Position numbers and translations under genes: made by a program
Notes under the pieces: generated by a model
Databases searched by the model: none
Told to the model about the DNA's origin: nothing
The model's input: only the letters and a program-made list of their open reading frames with translations
Assembly: GCA_039908105.1 (NCBI GenBank)
Contig: JAMOBI010000002.1
Coordinates: 1 to 64,000, forward strand
Direction: 5' to 3'
From: Magnetaquiglobus sp039908105
GTDB taxonomy: Bacteria; Pseudomonadota; Magnetococcia; Magnetococcales; Magnetaquicoccaceae
DNA length: 64,000 bases
In this document: positions 7,960 to 15,890 of the stretch, in pieces
How the letters are laid out: each line of letters opens with the position of its first letter
How positions within the stretch are numbered: the first letter of the stretch is position 1

Positions 7960-8760
7960 ATGCGTTGGATACTTTTGTGTGCTGTTTGGTTCCTGGGCGC
8001 CGGATGGATGAGGGGGGTTCCAGATGCGTTGGCGGATGCTGACGCCCGTCTGGCTGCGCTGCCTCGCGTCGAAGGGTTGGAAGGGTGTGTGGTATTGTTG
8101 AATCTGGTCGATCAGACCCGATTTGTCTCCGATGAGGCTGCCTGTGAAAAACGTTTTCGGCCCGCCTCGACCTTCAAGGTGCCCAACGCCTTGATCGCTC
8201 TGGAGAGCGGCGTGACCCGCGAGGCGGAGATCTTTCCCTGGGACCGGCAACCTCGTCATCTGCCGGCCTGGGAGAAGGATCTGAACCTCAAGGAGGCGAT
8301 GGCGGTATCGGCGGTTCCGGTCTTCCAGGAGATTGCCCGGCGGATCGGGCGGGAGCCGATGCGCGAGTGGCTGGTACGGCTCGACTATGGCAATCATGCG
8401 ATCGGGGAGGTGGTCGATCGGTTCTGGCTCGATGGCCCGCTGGAGATCTCGCCAAACGAGCAGGTCGCCTTCATCGGACACGTGGCTTTGGGGCGGCTGC
8501 CGTTCTCCCCGGAAACCTTCACGGCACTGCGTCGCCTGCTCCCCGAGGAGTCGTTCGGGAAAGTACGCTTGCTCGGCAAGACCGGCTTTGTCCCGGTGGA
8601 TGGCCAGATGCACGGCTGGTACGTGGGTTGGGTGGAACAGGAGGGTGCGCCGACCTGGGCTGTGGCCGTGCATCTGGTCTTGCGTGACCGGCAACAACTT
8701 CCGGTGCGCCAGGCGCTGGCCAGAAAGGCGCTGCGCATCGTGGGTGCGCTGGGTGATTGA
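7960..8760 (+). CDS. Class D (OXA-type) beta-lactamase
   Basis: A secreted serine beta-lactamase of 266 residues with a signal peptide (~1-25). The class D motifs are all there: STFK at 70-73 (Ser70 nucleophile, Lys73 expected to be carbamylated), SAV at 117-119 (the SxV motif), YGN at 143-145, WLDGPLEISPNEQV and KTG at 207-209. Length matches OXA enzymes. It has its own ribosome site and lies between the divergent hyp and hydrogenase structural operons, with no mobile element or other resistance gene adjacent apart from short inverted repeats upstream. Chromosomal OXA-like genes without clinical resistance are common, so the substrate range cannot be read from sequence. Confidence 0.93.
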   Translation: MRWILLCAVWFLGAGWMRGVPDALADADARLAALPRVEGLEGCVVLLNLVDQTRFVSDEAACEKRFRPASTFKVPNALIALESGVTREAEIFPWDRQPRHLPAWEKDLNLKEAMAVSAVPVFQEIARRIGREPMREWLVRLDYGNHAIGEVVDRFWLDGPLEISPNEQVAFIGHVALGRLPFSPETFTALRRLLPEESFGKVRLLGKTGFVPVDGQMHGWYVGWVEQEGAPTWAVAVHLVLRDRQQLPVRQALARKALRIVGALGD

Positions 8761-8897
8761 TGATTGATATCAATGATGGTATATATCATGCATCGTGACC
8801 GTTTATTACAAAAAAAGGGGGGGAAATCTGGCGCAATTTGGTGTATAAGAATATTCAAGCGTTCTCATGCTGAACTAAGTCGGTCGAGGAGCGGACG
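8761..8897 (+). promoter_or_regulatory. Intergenic region upstream of the hydrogenase operon
   Basis: It contains the palindrome TTGATATCAA just after the beta-lactamase stop, an ATGAT...ATCAT imperfect dyad, an A7G7 homopolymer tract at 8810-8823, a TATAAG box near 8850, and a GAGGAG ribosome site before 8898. No consensus FNR box (TTGAT-N4-ATCAA) or sigma-54 element was found. The promoter call is tentative. Confidence 0.35.
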
Positions 8898-9428
8898 ATG
8901 GGCATGCCGGTGCTGGTTCTGGGGGTTGGGAACTTGCTCTTGAGCGATGAAGGAGCCGGGATCCATCTGTTGCCCGTTATAAAGAACCATCCGGAGCTGC
9001 CGGAAGGGGTGACCTGCCTGGATGGTGGGACGTTGGGTTTTGAGCTGGCCTCGGTGATGGCCGATTTGCCGGCGTTGATCATCGTCGACGCCGCCCGCAT
9101 CGGGGAGGATCCGGGTGCGGTTCGCATTCTGGTGGGGGCGGAGATGGATCGCTGGATGGCCGGCGGCCATCGCAGCGCCCACGAAGTGGGTCTGGCCGAT
9201 CTGCTGGACTCATTGAAATTCGAGGATGCTTTGCCGGCCTTGCGCGCTCTGGTGGCCATTCAACCCGCCTCCCTGGGGTGGGGTACCACGTTGACACCCG
9301 AAGTTGCCGCAGCACTCCCAGAGGCTGCGATCGCGGTCATACAGTTGATTCGTCTGTGGCGGCAGTCGTCCGCCGATTCCATTGCAAGCGAGGAGACATT
9401 CGATGGACACGACCGGAACACTCGGTGA
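8898..9428 (+). CDS. [NiFe]-hydrogenase large-subunit maturation protease (M52/HyaD family)
   Basis: This endopeptidase removes the C-terminal tail of the nickel-loaded large subunit. Family signatures are GVGNLLLSDEGAG near the start with the first nickel-sensing acidic residue, IVDAARIGEDPG, and the Pro/Trp-rich phrase IQPASLGWGTTLTPEV near residue 120. It is about 20 residues longer than average at the C-terminus, and that tail overlaps the small-subunit gene by 26 bases. As first gene of the structural operon it presumably processes the large subunit encoded at 12445. Confidence 0.93.
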   Translation: MGMPVLVLGVGNLLLSDEGAGIHLLPVIKNHPELPEGVTCLDGGTLGFELASVMADLPALIIVDAARIGEDPGAVRILVGAEMDRWMAGGHRSAHEVGLADLLDSLKFEDALPALRALVAIQPASLGWGTTLTPEVAAALPEAAIAVIQLIRLWRQSSADSIASEETFDGHDRNTR

Positions 9429-10494
9429 GCTGCTGCTCACCCGAGGGGTGAGTCGTCGCGCCATGTTGCGCTACGGCGCTGCCTTGGCCGCCGCGCTGGC
9501 CCTGCCCGCCGGCGCGGGCAAGGCGTTGGCGAAGGGGTTGGCGGGCGCGAAGCGTCCCTCGGTGATCTGGCTCTCCTTGCAGGAGTGCACCGGTTGCACC
9601 GAGGCTTTGACGCGCGCCTATGCCCCGACCTTGGAGCAATTGATCCTGGAATCGATCTCCCTGGATTATCACCATACTCTCCAGGCCGCTTCGGGGAGTG
9701 CTGCCGAGGAGGCGCGTACGGCTGCGATGCGCGAGAATCCGAACGGCTATCTGGTGGTGGTCGATGGCGCGGTGCCGCTGGGTGGCAAGGGGTTTTCCAC
9801 CATTGCCGGGGTGGACAACCGTACCCTTTTGGAAGAGACGGTCCAGGGGGCTGCCGGGGTGATCGCGGTGGGCAGTTGTGCGGCCTTTGGCGGTCTGCCG
9901 ATGGCCCATCCCAACCCCACGGGCGCGGCACCGATCTCGGCGGTGGTGCGCGGCAAGCCGCTGATCAACCTGCCGGGGTGTCCGCCGCTGCCGGAGGTGA
10001 TGGTGGGCGTGCTGGCCCATTTCCTGGCATTTGGCAAGTGGCCGGAACTCGACTCCCTGCACCGTCCGCGCTCTTACTATGGCGAGACCCTGCACGATCG
10101 CTGCTATCGGCGTCCGTTCTACGATCGGGGGCTGTTTGCCGAGAGTTTCGACGACGAAGGGGCCCGCAAGGGGTGGTGCCTGTTCAAACTCGGCTGCAAG
10201 GGGCCGGTCACCTACAACGCCTGCGCCACGATGAAGTGGAACGGCGGGGTGAGCTTTCCGATTCAGTCCGGTCACGGCTGCCTGGGCTGCTCGGAACCGC
10301 GCTTCTGGGATGCTGGCGGCTTTTACCGCGCCCTGTCGGCGCCAGCGCCCCTGCCGAAACGGGTCATCCCGATCGCTTTGGCGGGTGGTGCGTTGCTGGG
10401 CGTGGGTGTGGCCCTGTCCAACCGGCGGCGTCAGGATGCCAGTCGTGCCGCCACTCCGGTCCTTCAACTCGATGATCTGGAGAGATCCTCATGA
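9403..10494 (+). CDS. [NiFe]-hydrogenase small subunit (Isp-type, group 1)
   Basis: The Fe-S electron-transfer subunit of a periplasm-facing uptake hydrogenase. A Tat signal (SRRAMLRYGAALAAALALPA) occupies residues ~17-40. LQECTGCTE starts the proximal [4Fe-4S] ligands. The C-terminal third has CLFKLGCKGP and HGCLGCSEPRFWD for the medial and distal clusters. A membrane anchor (IPIALAGGALLGVGVAL) precedes an Arg-rich tail. ATG 9403 is chosen over an in-frame start at 9382 because GAGGAG lies just upstream. It overlaps isp1 by ATGA. The order small-isp1-isp2-large points to group 1e enzymes as in Thiocapsa and Acidithiobacillus. Confidence 0.95.
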   Translation: MDTTGTLGELLLTRGVSRRAMLRYGAALAAALALPAGAGKALAKGLAGAKRPSVIWLSLQECTGCTEALTRAYAPTLEQLILESISLDYHHTLQAASGSAAEEARTAAMRENPNGYLVVVDGAVPLGGKGFSTIAGVDNRTLLEETVQGAAGVIAVGSCAAFGGLPMAHPNPTGAAPISAVVRGKPLINLPGCPPLPEVMVGVLAHFLAFGKWPELDSLHRPRSYYGETLHDRCYRRPFYDRGLFAESFDDEGARKGWCLFKLGCKGPVTYNACATMKWNGGVSFPIQSGHGCLGCSEPRFWDAGGFYRALSAPAPLPKRVIPIALAGGALLGVGVALSNRRRQDASRAATPVLQLDDLERSS

Positions 10495-11159
10495 ACACCA
10501 TCGCCTCCGACCTGTTGATCTGGGCGCGCGGGAGCGGCTTCCACGCCGCTTTGGCGCTGTTTCTGGTTGGGATCCTCTGGCGCCTGGTGGAGATCTATAC
10601 CCTCAACCACCCGCGTCGCTGCCTGGCCACCCCGCTGAAGGATGGTCCGAGCGAAGGATTCAAAACCGTCTTCAGACGGTTCCTGCCGCCCCCCGGCATG
10701 TTCATGCGCGCACCGGTCACCTATCTGGGTGGCTGGGTGTTCCATGCCGGCTTTTTTATCGTGTTGTTCTTCTTCGCCCCGCACATCGAGATCTTCCGTG
10801 CGCTTTTCGGTATTCGCTGGCCGGCGTTGAGCAACCCGTTGATCGAGCTTTTCACCGTTGCCGCGCTGATCGCCATGCTGCTGGTGCTGGTCAGTCGGAT
10901 TACCGATCCGGTCAAGCGGTTTTTGTCCACCTTCATGGACTACTTCGGCTGGGTGTTGACCTTCCTGCCGCTCTTGACCGGCTGGCTCGCCTGGCATGAG
11001 CTGCTTCTGCCCTACACCTGGTCGTTGGCCCTGCATGTGCTCACTGCGGATCTGCTGCTGGCGTTGCTGCCCTTCACCCGTCTGCTGCACGGGGTGACGG
11101 CCTTCCCATCGCGTTGGTACACCGGCGTCTGGTTTGGACGCAAGGGGGTGCAATCATGA
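10491..11159 (+). CDS. isp1: Isp1, b-type cytochrome-like membrane subunit of the hydrogenase
   Basis: A 222-residue integral membrane protein with about five hydrophobic helices, resembling the NarI/HdrE-type diheme cytochrome b subunit. Paired His residues at helix positions (GSGFHAAL, WVFHAGFF, WHELLL, LALHVLT) are suitable haem ligands. The position between small and large subunits is diagnostic of Isp hydrogenases, where Isp1 takes electrons to or from the quinone pool. ATGA junctions on both sides show strict coupling. Confidence 0.9.
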   Translation: MNTIASDLLIWARGSGFHAALALFLVGILWRLVEIYTLNHPRRCLATPLKDGPSEGFKTVFRRFLPPPGMFMRAPVTYLGGWVFHAGFFIVLFFFAPHIEIFRALFGIRWPALSNPLIELFTVAALIAMLLVLVSRITDPVKRFLSTFMDYFGWVLTFLPLLTGWLAWHELLLPYTWSLALHVLTADLLLALLPFTRLLHGVTAFPSRWYTGVWFGRKGVQS

Positions 11160-12439
11160 GCGCTACCTTGGAACGGGGGCTGAATGCCTTCCGCAATTTC
11201 TTGAATGCGCCGGCGGCCAGTTTCTTCGCCTCCTGCGTTCACTGTGGCTTGTGCGCCGAAGCCTGTCTCTTCTACACCGAGAGTCGGGATCCGCGCTTGG
11301 CCCCGATCCACAAACTCGAACCGATGCGCAGGCTTTGGGAGCGCGAGTTCACCTTGCTCGGACGCATCCAGGCGATGTTGGGTCTCAAGCCCGAGGTGAC
11401 CGACGACGAGTTGGAGCAGTGGAGCGAGCTGGTCTTTGACACCTGCACCCTGTGTGGGCGCTGTTCGCTGGTCTGTCCGGTGGGCAATGACCTGGTCTAC
11501 CTGATTCGGCGCATGCGCGAGGGGATGGCCGCGTCGGGTCACGCCCCGGCGGATCTGTTGGGTGCCACGCGGCGCAACCTGGAGAAGGGGAGCGCCATGG
11601 GGGTGACCCTCGACACCCTGATGGCGCAGATCCGCCATCAGGAAGAGGAGTTGGGGGTGGAAATCCCGCTTGATCGCGAGGGGGTCGATTACATGGTGCT
11701 GCTCTCCTCGATGGAGATCGTGCAGTTCCCGGAGTACATCGGTGCTGTGGCGCGCATCTTCAAGCAGGCCGGTGTTACCTGGACCATCAGCACCCAGGCC
11801 TTTGAGGCGACCAACGGCGGTATTCAGATCGGTGTGCCGGACATCGCCCGGCGCATCGTGATGCGCACCGTGGAGGTGGCCGAGCGGTTGAAGGTCGGCA
11901 CCGTGATCTGCCCGGAGTGCGGACACGGTTTCCGGGCGTTGCGCTGGGAGGGCGAGGATCTGATCGGTCGCAAGTACGGCTTCAAGGTCCAACACATTTT
12001 AGAGGTGCTCGACGAGCTGCGCGCTCAAGGGCGTCTGCCGCTCGACAACCTGCGCGACGACCGGCCCCTGACCTATCACGACCCGTGTCAGATCGTGCGA
12101 CGCGGCGGGGTGATCGAGCAGCCGCGCAATCTGTTGAAGATGGTGGCGAGCGACTTCCGCGAGATGGCCGATCACGGGGTGATGAACTGGTGCTGCGGTG
12201 GCGGTGGCGGGGTGAGCACCCTGGAGCGGGCCGAACCGTGGCGCGTCATGGCCTTCAAGCGCAAGAAGGAGCAGATCGAACATCTGGGGGTGCATACCCT
12301 GGTGACCGCCTGCGCCAACTGTCGGATGGTGATCGAGGAGGATCTCGACAAGTATGCCATGGATATCGAGGTGGTGGGCTTGACCGAGCTGGTCGCCAAT
12401 CATCTGCGCGAGACAACATCTAAAGAAAGCCAGGAGTGA
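11156..12439 (+). CDS. isp2: Isp2, HdrD-like iron-sulfur subunit of the hydrogenase
   Basis: A 427-residue cytoplasmic-side subunit related to heterodisulfide reductase HdrD. Two [4Fe-4S] ferredoxin motifs lie near the N-terminus: CVHCGLCAEAC (~24-34) and CTLCGRCSLVCPVG. Two cysteine-rich CCG-type domains follow (CPECGHGF..., then NWCCGGGGGVSTLE and TACANC). ATG 11156 is chosen because it overlaps the isp1 stop (ATGA). The frame is open 14 codons earlier without support. Together with Isp1 it forms the electron conduit of this hydrogenase class; the direction of flow is inference. Confidence 0.93.
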   Translation: MSATLERGLNAFRNFLNAPAASFFASCVHCGLCAEACLFYTESRDPRLAPIHKLEPMRRLWEREFTLLGRIQAMLGLKPEVTDDELEQWSELVFDTCTLCGRCSLVCPVGNDLVYLIRRMREGMAASGHAPADLLGATRRNLEKGSAMGVTLDTLMAQIRHQEEELGVEIPLDREGVDYMVLLSSMEIVQFPEYIGAVARIFKQAGVTWTISTQAFEATNGGIQIGVPDIARRIVMRTVEVAERLKVGTVICPECGHGFRALRWEGEDLIGRKYGFKVQHILEVLDELRAQGRLPLDNLRDDRPLTYHDPCQIVRRGGVIEQPRNLLKMVASDFREMADHGVMNWCCGGGGGVSTLERAEPWRVMAFKRKKEQIEHLGVHTLVTACANCRMVIEEDLDKYAMDIEVVGLTELVANHLRETTSKESQE

Positions 12440-12444
12440 CTCCC

Positions 12445-14175
12445 ATGACGCAACGTCTCGTGGTGGATCCGATCACACGGATCGAAGGCCATCTGCGCAT
12501 CGAGGCCGAGATGGAGGGCGACACCATCCGGGAGGCCTACTCTTCCGGGACCATGGTGCGCGGTATCGAGTTGATCTTGAAAGGACGCGACCCGCGCGAT
12601 GCCTGGGCCTTCACCCAGCGCATCTGCGGGGTCTGCACCCTGGTGCACGCCATTGCCTCGGTGCGGGCGGTGGAGGATGCGTTGGACTGGGAGATCCCAC
12701 GCAATGCCCAGCTGATCCGCAACCTGATGATCGGTGCGCAGTACGTGCACGATCATGTGATGCACTTTTATCATCTGCATGCCCTCGACTGGGTGGATGT
12801 GGTGTCGGCGTTGAAGGCCGATCCGGGCGCAACCGCCGATCTGGCCCGTGCCGTCGGTTCGCGTGCGCCAGGCTCCCCCGGCCACTTCGCCGATGTGCTC
12901 AAGACCTTGAAGGGATTCGTTGAAAGCGGGCAGCTGGGGATCTTCCGCAACGGCTATTGGGGCCATCCGGGCTATCGGCTGCCGCCGGAGGCGAACCTTA
13001 TGGCAGTCTCCCACTATCTGGACGCGCTGCGCTGGCAGCGGGACGTGGTGAAGATCCACACCCTGTTCGGCGGCAAGAATCCGCATCCGAACTTCCTGGT
13101 GGGCGGCGTGCCGTGTGCGATCTCTCTGGAAAGCGGTGCCCAGGCCGGCACTGCCGTGGACATGAACGCTCTCTCCCAAGTGAGGAACGTGATCCGCTCC
13201 ATGCGCGAGTTCGTCGATTACGTCTACCTGCCGGATCTCATGGCCATCGCCAGTTTCTACAAGGATTGGGGGCTGGTGGGCGAAGGGGTGGGGAATTTCC
13301 TGTGCTATGGCGATCTGCCGGGCACGACGATGAAGGATCCCGCCTCCTTCTTCTTCCCGCCGGGGGTGATCCTGAATCGCGATCTCTCCAAGATCCATCC
13401 GGTGGATCTGCGGGCCGAGGAGGAGATTCAGGAGTTCGTGGCCCGCTCCTGGTATGACTATCAGGGCGGCAAGGAGCAGGGGTTGCATCCATTCAAGGGG
13501 GAGACCAGCCTGAACTATTCCGGTCCGAATCCGCCGTATGAGCAGTTGGAGGTGGAGAAATCCTATTCGTGGTTGAAAGCCCCGCGTTGGCGTGGAAAGC
13601 CGGTGGAGGTGGGTCCGTTGGCGCGGGTGTTGATGTTGTTTGCCAAGGGGCATGAACCGACCCAGGCGCTGGTGCAAAAGACGCTCTCCACGTTGAACAT
13701 CCCGGTATCGGCCCTCTTCTCCACGCTGGGACGCACCGCCGCGCGTGGTCTGGAGACCAAACTGCTCGCCGATGTGATGGAGGGTTGGCTGGATCAGTTG
13801 CTGGAGAATCTGCGTGCCGGCGATTTTCGTACCGCCAACGCCAGCAAATGGGAGCCATCGAGTTGGCCGGTCTTGGCCAAGGGGGTGGGGTTCATGGAGG
13901 CGCCGCGTGGCGGACTTGCGCACTGGATCGTGATCGAGAAGGGGCGCATCGCCAACTATCAGGCCGTGGTGCCGAGCACCTGGAACGCCGGTCCGCGTGA
14001 TGCGGGCAATGTGAGCGGTCCGTATGAGGCGGCGTTGCGGGGTCACAAGCTGCTCAATCCCAAGCAGCCGTTGGAAATTCTGCGCACGATTCACAGTTTT
14101 GATCCGTGCATTGCCTGTGCCGTACATCTGGTGGATCCGAATGATGGCGAGCGGATCGAGGTGAAGATCGTGTGA
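12445..14175 (+). CDS. [NiFe]-hydrogenase large (catalytic) subunit
   Basis: The nickel-iron subunit that splits H2. The N-terminal ligand motif is RICGVCTLVHAIASV (~58), the C-terminal one DPCIACAVH. After that His the gene encodes a 15-residue tail (LVDPNDGERIEVKIV), the peptide removed by the maturation protease. Start choice: a GTG at 12436 is in frame, but CAGGAG is placed correctly for the ATG at 12445 (MTQRLVV). At 576 residues the length is typical. It is the last gene of the operon, followed by repeat copy 3. Confidence 0.96.
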   Translation: MTQRLVVDPITRIEGHLRIEAEMEGDTIREAYSSGTMVRGIELILKGRDPRDAWAFTQRICGVCTLVHAIASVRAVEDALDWEIPRNAQLIRNLMIGAQYVHDHVMHFYHLHALDWVDVVSALKADPGATADLARAVGSRAPGSPGHFADVLKTLKGFVESGQLGIFRNGYWGHPGYRLPPEANLMAVSHYLDALRWQRDVVKIHTLFGGKNPHPNFLVGGVPCAISLESGAQAGTAVDMNALSQVRNVIRSMREFVDYVYLPDLMAIASFYKDWGLVGEGVGNFLCYGDLPGTTMKDPASFFFPPGVILNRDLSKIHPVDLRAEEEIQEFVARSWYDYQGGKEQGLHPFKGETSLNYSGPNPPYEQLEVEKSYSWLKAPRWRGKPVEVGPLARVLMLFAKGHEPTQALVQKTLSTLNIPVSALFSTLGRTAARGLETKLLADVMEGWLDQLLENLRAGDFRTANASKWEPSSWPVLAKGVGFMEAPRGGLAHWIVIEKGRIANYQAVVPSTWNAGPRDAGNVSGPYEAALRGHKLLNPKQPLEILRTIHSFDPCIACAVHLVDPNDGERIEVKIV

Positions 14176-14251
14176 GGGGTGGAGTGCTGCGGGAAAGAAG
14201 CTGATATGGGGGTCCGGGGGCGGTTACCGTCCCCGGCAGGGCTTGAGATTT

Positions 14252-14385
14252 AAACCGCAACCGGCCTGGAATGCGTGGTTTTTTTCTTAGTAAAAAAAGA
14301 AGAGAGGGTCTGGGAGATGAATCTGCCAGACCCTCTCTTCTTTTTTTACTCATAAAAACTACACATTCCAGGCTGGTTGCGGTTA
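14252..14385. repeat. Palindromic intergenic repeat, copy 3 (short, near-perfect palindrome)
   Basis: AAACCGCAACCGGCCTGGAA at the left end and its reverse complement at the right end enclose A- and T-tracts and the core GAGAGGGTCTGG...CCAGACCCTCTC. The whole 134 bp can fold as one long hairpin. It lacks the GC-rich middle module of the long form. Position and T-tract fit a terminator for the hydrogenase operon. The neighbouring 14176-14251 holds nothing else I can name. Confidence 0.85.
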
Positions 14386-14387
14386 GG

Positions 14388-14603
14388 TTAACGTAAGACA
14401 CTACCCCGTTTTTTGAACAGCGCGAGAAAATCTTCGATGCGGCTGTTGATCTCACGGGTCTGGTGGTGGGCGTTTTCGCGTTGACGCGCGCTGCTCCAAA
14501 CGGTATGGATGAGGAAGCGGGAGTGATCCGTGGATTGAATCGTTTGTTTGCCGAACAGTTCCTTGAAGAGTCCAAAGGGAGCCACTGCGAATGGAATTGT
14601 CAA
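14388..14603 (-). CDS. Possible small protein of 71 residues
   Basis: A minus-strand frame opposite the start of the Sel1 gene, beginning with TTG and ending beside repeat copy 3. The translated sequence (starting MTIPFAVAPFGLFKEL) has ordinary composition but no motif I recognise, and there is no clear ribosome site. It is the only candidate in 14386-14604 and may be spurious. Confidence 0.2.
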   Translation of the reverse strand: MTIPFAVAPFGLFKELFGKQTIQSTDHSRFLIHTVWSSARQRENAHHQTREINSRIEDFLALFKKRGSVLR

Positions 14604-14604
14604 G

Positions 14605-15117
14605 ATGATGCCACCTGTCGAGCAAATCGATCCGCAGCGCTATTTGGCTCTGCTGCGTGCCCTGGCTGAGGAGGGCAATGCCAAGGCGCAACACAATCTT
14701 GGCGCCCTGTATTTGAAAGGGCTGGGTGTGCCGTGCGATCCGCTCCGGGCGGTCGCCTGGTTCACCAAGGCGGCTGAACAGGATGAGATCCTCTCGCAGC
14801 ACAATCTCGGCACCTGCCATTTGCGCGGCATTGGTGTGGACAGGGATCCGGTTCGGGCCTGTTACTGGTTTCGTCGCGCCGCGTTGCTGGGGGATGCCCG
14901 TTCCGCGCACTGTCTGGGCGCACTCTATTTCGAGGGGCTGGGTGTGCCGCGCGATCCGGCGCGGGCGATGATCTGGTTGAGTCGTGCCGAATCCGGGGTT
15001 CCCGAGACGTTTCGTGAGGAGATACAACAGGCATTGGCGTTGGCCCGCCAGGAGTTGGATGAGGCCGGATTGGCCTGTGTCGAGGCACGCATCCCGTATC
15101 CGGGCGAGGAGGATTGA
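14605..15117 (+). CDS. Sel1-repeat protein
   Basis: Three Sel1-type TPR units are visible (AQHNLGALYLKGLGVPCDP, SQHNLGTCHLRGIGVDRDP, AHCLGALYFEGLGVPRDPA), each with the A-x-x-N/C-LG...G-GV-x-x-D pattern of these protein-interaction solenoids. There is no signal peptide, so it is probably cytoplasmic. ATG 14605 (MMPPVEQ) is preferred. A TTG 19 codons earlier is in frame. The ribosome site is weak in both cases. It ends just before tatD. Its partner is unknown. Confidence 0.75.
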   Translation: MMPPVEQIDPQRYLALLRALAEEGNAKAQHNLGALYLKGLGVPCDPLRAVAWFTKAAEQDEILSQHNLGTCHLRGIGVDRDPVRACYWFRRAALLGDARSAHCLGALYFEGLGVPRDPARAMIWLSRAESGVPETFREEIQQALALARQELDEAGLACVEARIPYPGEED

Positions 15118-15122
15118 TTCGC

Positions 15123-15884
15123 TTGATCGATACCCACTGTCATCTGGATTTCCCGGTTTTCGATGTCGATCGTGAAGCGGTGTGGGAGCGGGCGCGTGCG
15201 GCAGGGGTGCAAGCGGCGCTGATTCCCGCTGTGCGGTTGGTGGACTTCGGACGGGTTGTGGGCTTGCGTGCCGCGGATCGCGCCATTGCCCTGGGGTTGC
15301 ATCCGGTTTTTCTGGCCGATCACCCGGAGGATGCCTTGGAACGGCTCGAAGGGTGGTTGCAGCGTGACAAACCGTTGGCCATGGGGGAGATTGGTCTGGA
15401 TTGTTTGTTGCCACGGGAGAGCTTTGCCGCGCAGTTGGTGTTGCTTGAGGGGCAACTGCAGCTGGCGAAACGCTATGATCTGCCGGTTTTGTTGCATGTG
15501 CGGCGCGCGCATGAGCCGGTGTTGGCCCTGTTGAGACGTTTGGATTTCCGGCGTGGCGGCATCGTGCACGCCTACAGCGGGAGCCTGGAGCAGGCGCGCA
15601 TCTTTATCCGGATGGGCTTTTGTCTGGGGTTTGGCGGGGTGGTGACGCAGAGGTATGCCACGCGGGTGCGGATGGTGGCGGCCAGTGTGGAGGAGACGGC
15701 GTTGGTTATGGAAAGCGATGCACCGGATCTGCCTCCCGCAGGACATGAGAGGGCGCGCAACGAGCCGGCCTGGTTGTCCGAGGTGTTAGAGATGCTGGCC
15801 CAATTGCGCGGGGTTGCCCCGGAGGCATTGATCGCCGCAACGACGCGGAATGCACGGCGGGTGTTGGGATGGCGGGAGGGGTGA
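15123..15884 (+). CDS. TatD-family metal-dependent hydrolase (DNase)
   Basis: A TIM-barrel metal hydrolase of about 253 residues. The metal motifs are IDTHCHLDF at the N-terminus, GEIGLD near residue 92, LHVRRAHE, and ESDAPDLPP near residue 200. E. coli TatD/YcfH-type proteins are 3'-5' exonucleases or deoxyribonucleases; the exact substrate here is unknown. TTG 15123 is chosen because GAGGAGG ends 10 bases upstream. A TTG at 15114 is in frame but too close to it. Confidence 0.92.
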   Translation: MIDTHCHLDFPVFDVDREAVWERARAAGVQAALIPAVRLVDFGRVVGLRAADRAIALGLHPVFLADHPEDALERLEGWLQRDKPLAMGEIGLDCLLPRESFAAQLVLLEGQLQLAKRYDLPVLLHVRRAHEPVLALLRRLDFRRGGIVHAYSGSLEQARIFIRMGFCLGFGGVVTQRYATRVRMVAASVEETALVMESDAPDLPPAGHERARNEPAWLSEVLEMLAQLRGVAPEALIAATTRNARRVLGWREG

Positions 15885-15890
15885 GCGGTC

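Noticed and set aside
8757..8775. Possible FNR box before the hydrogenase operon (TTGATATCAA)
   Set aside because: The half sites are adjacent without the 4-base spacer of the FNR consensus.
12400..14127. 575-codon minus-strand frame opposite the hydrogenase large subunit
   Set aside because: Entirely antisense to the hydrogenase large-subunit gene; His/Gln/Arg-rich composition typical of antisense GC-rich frames.
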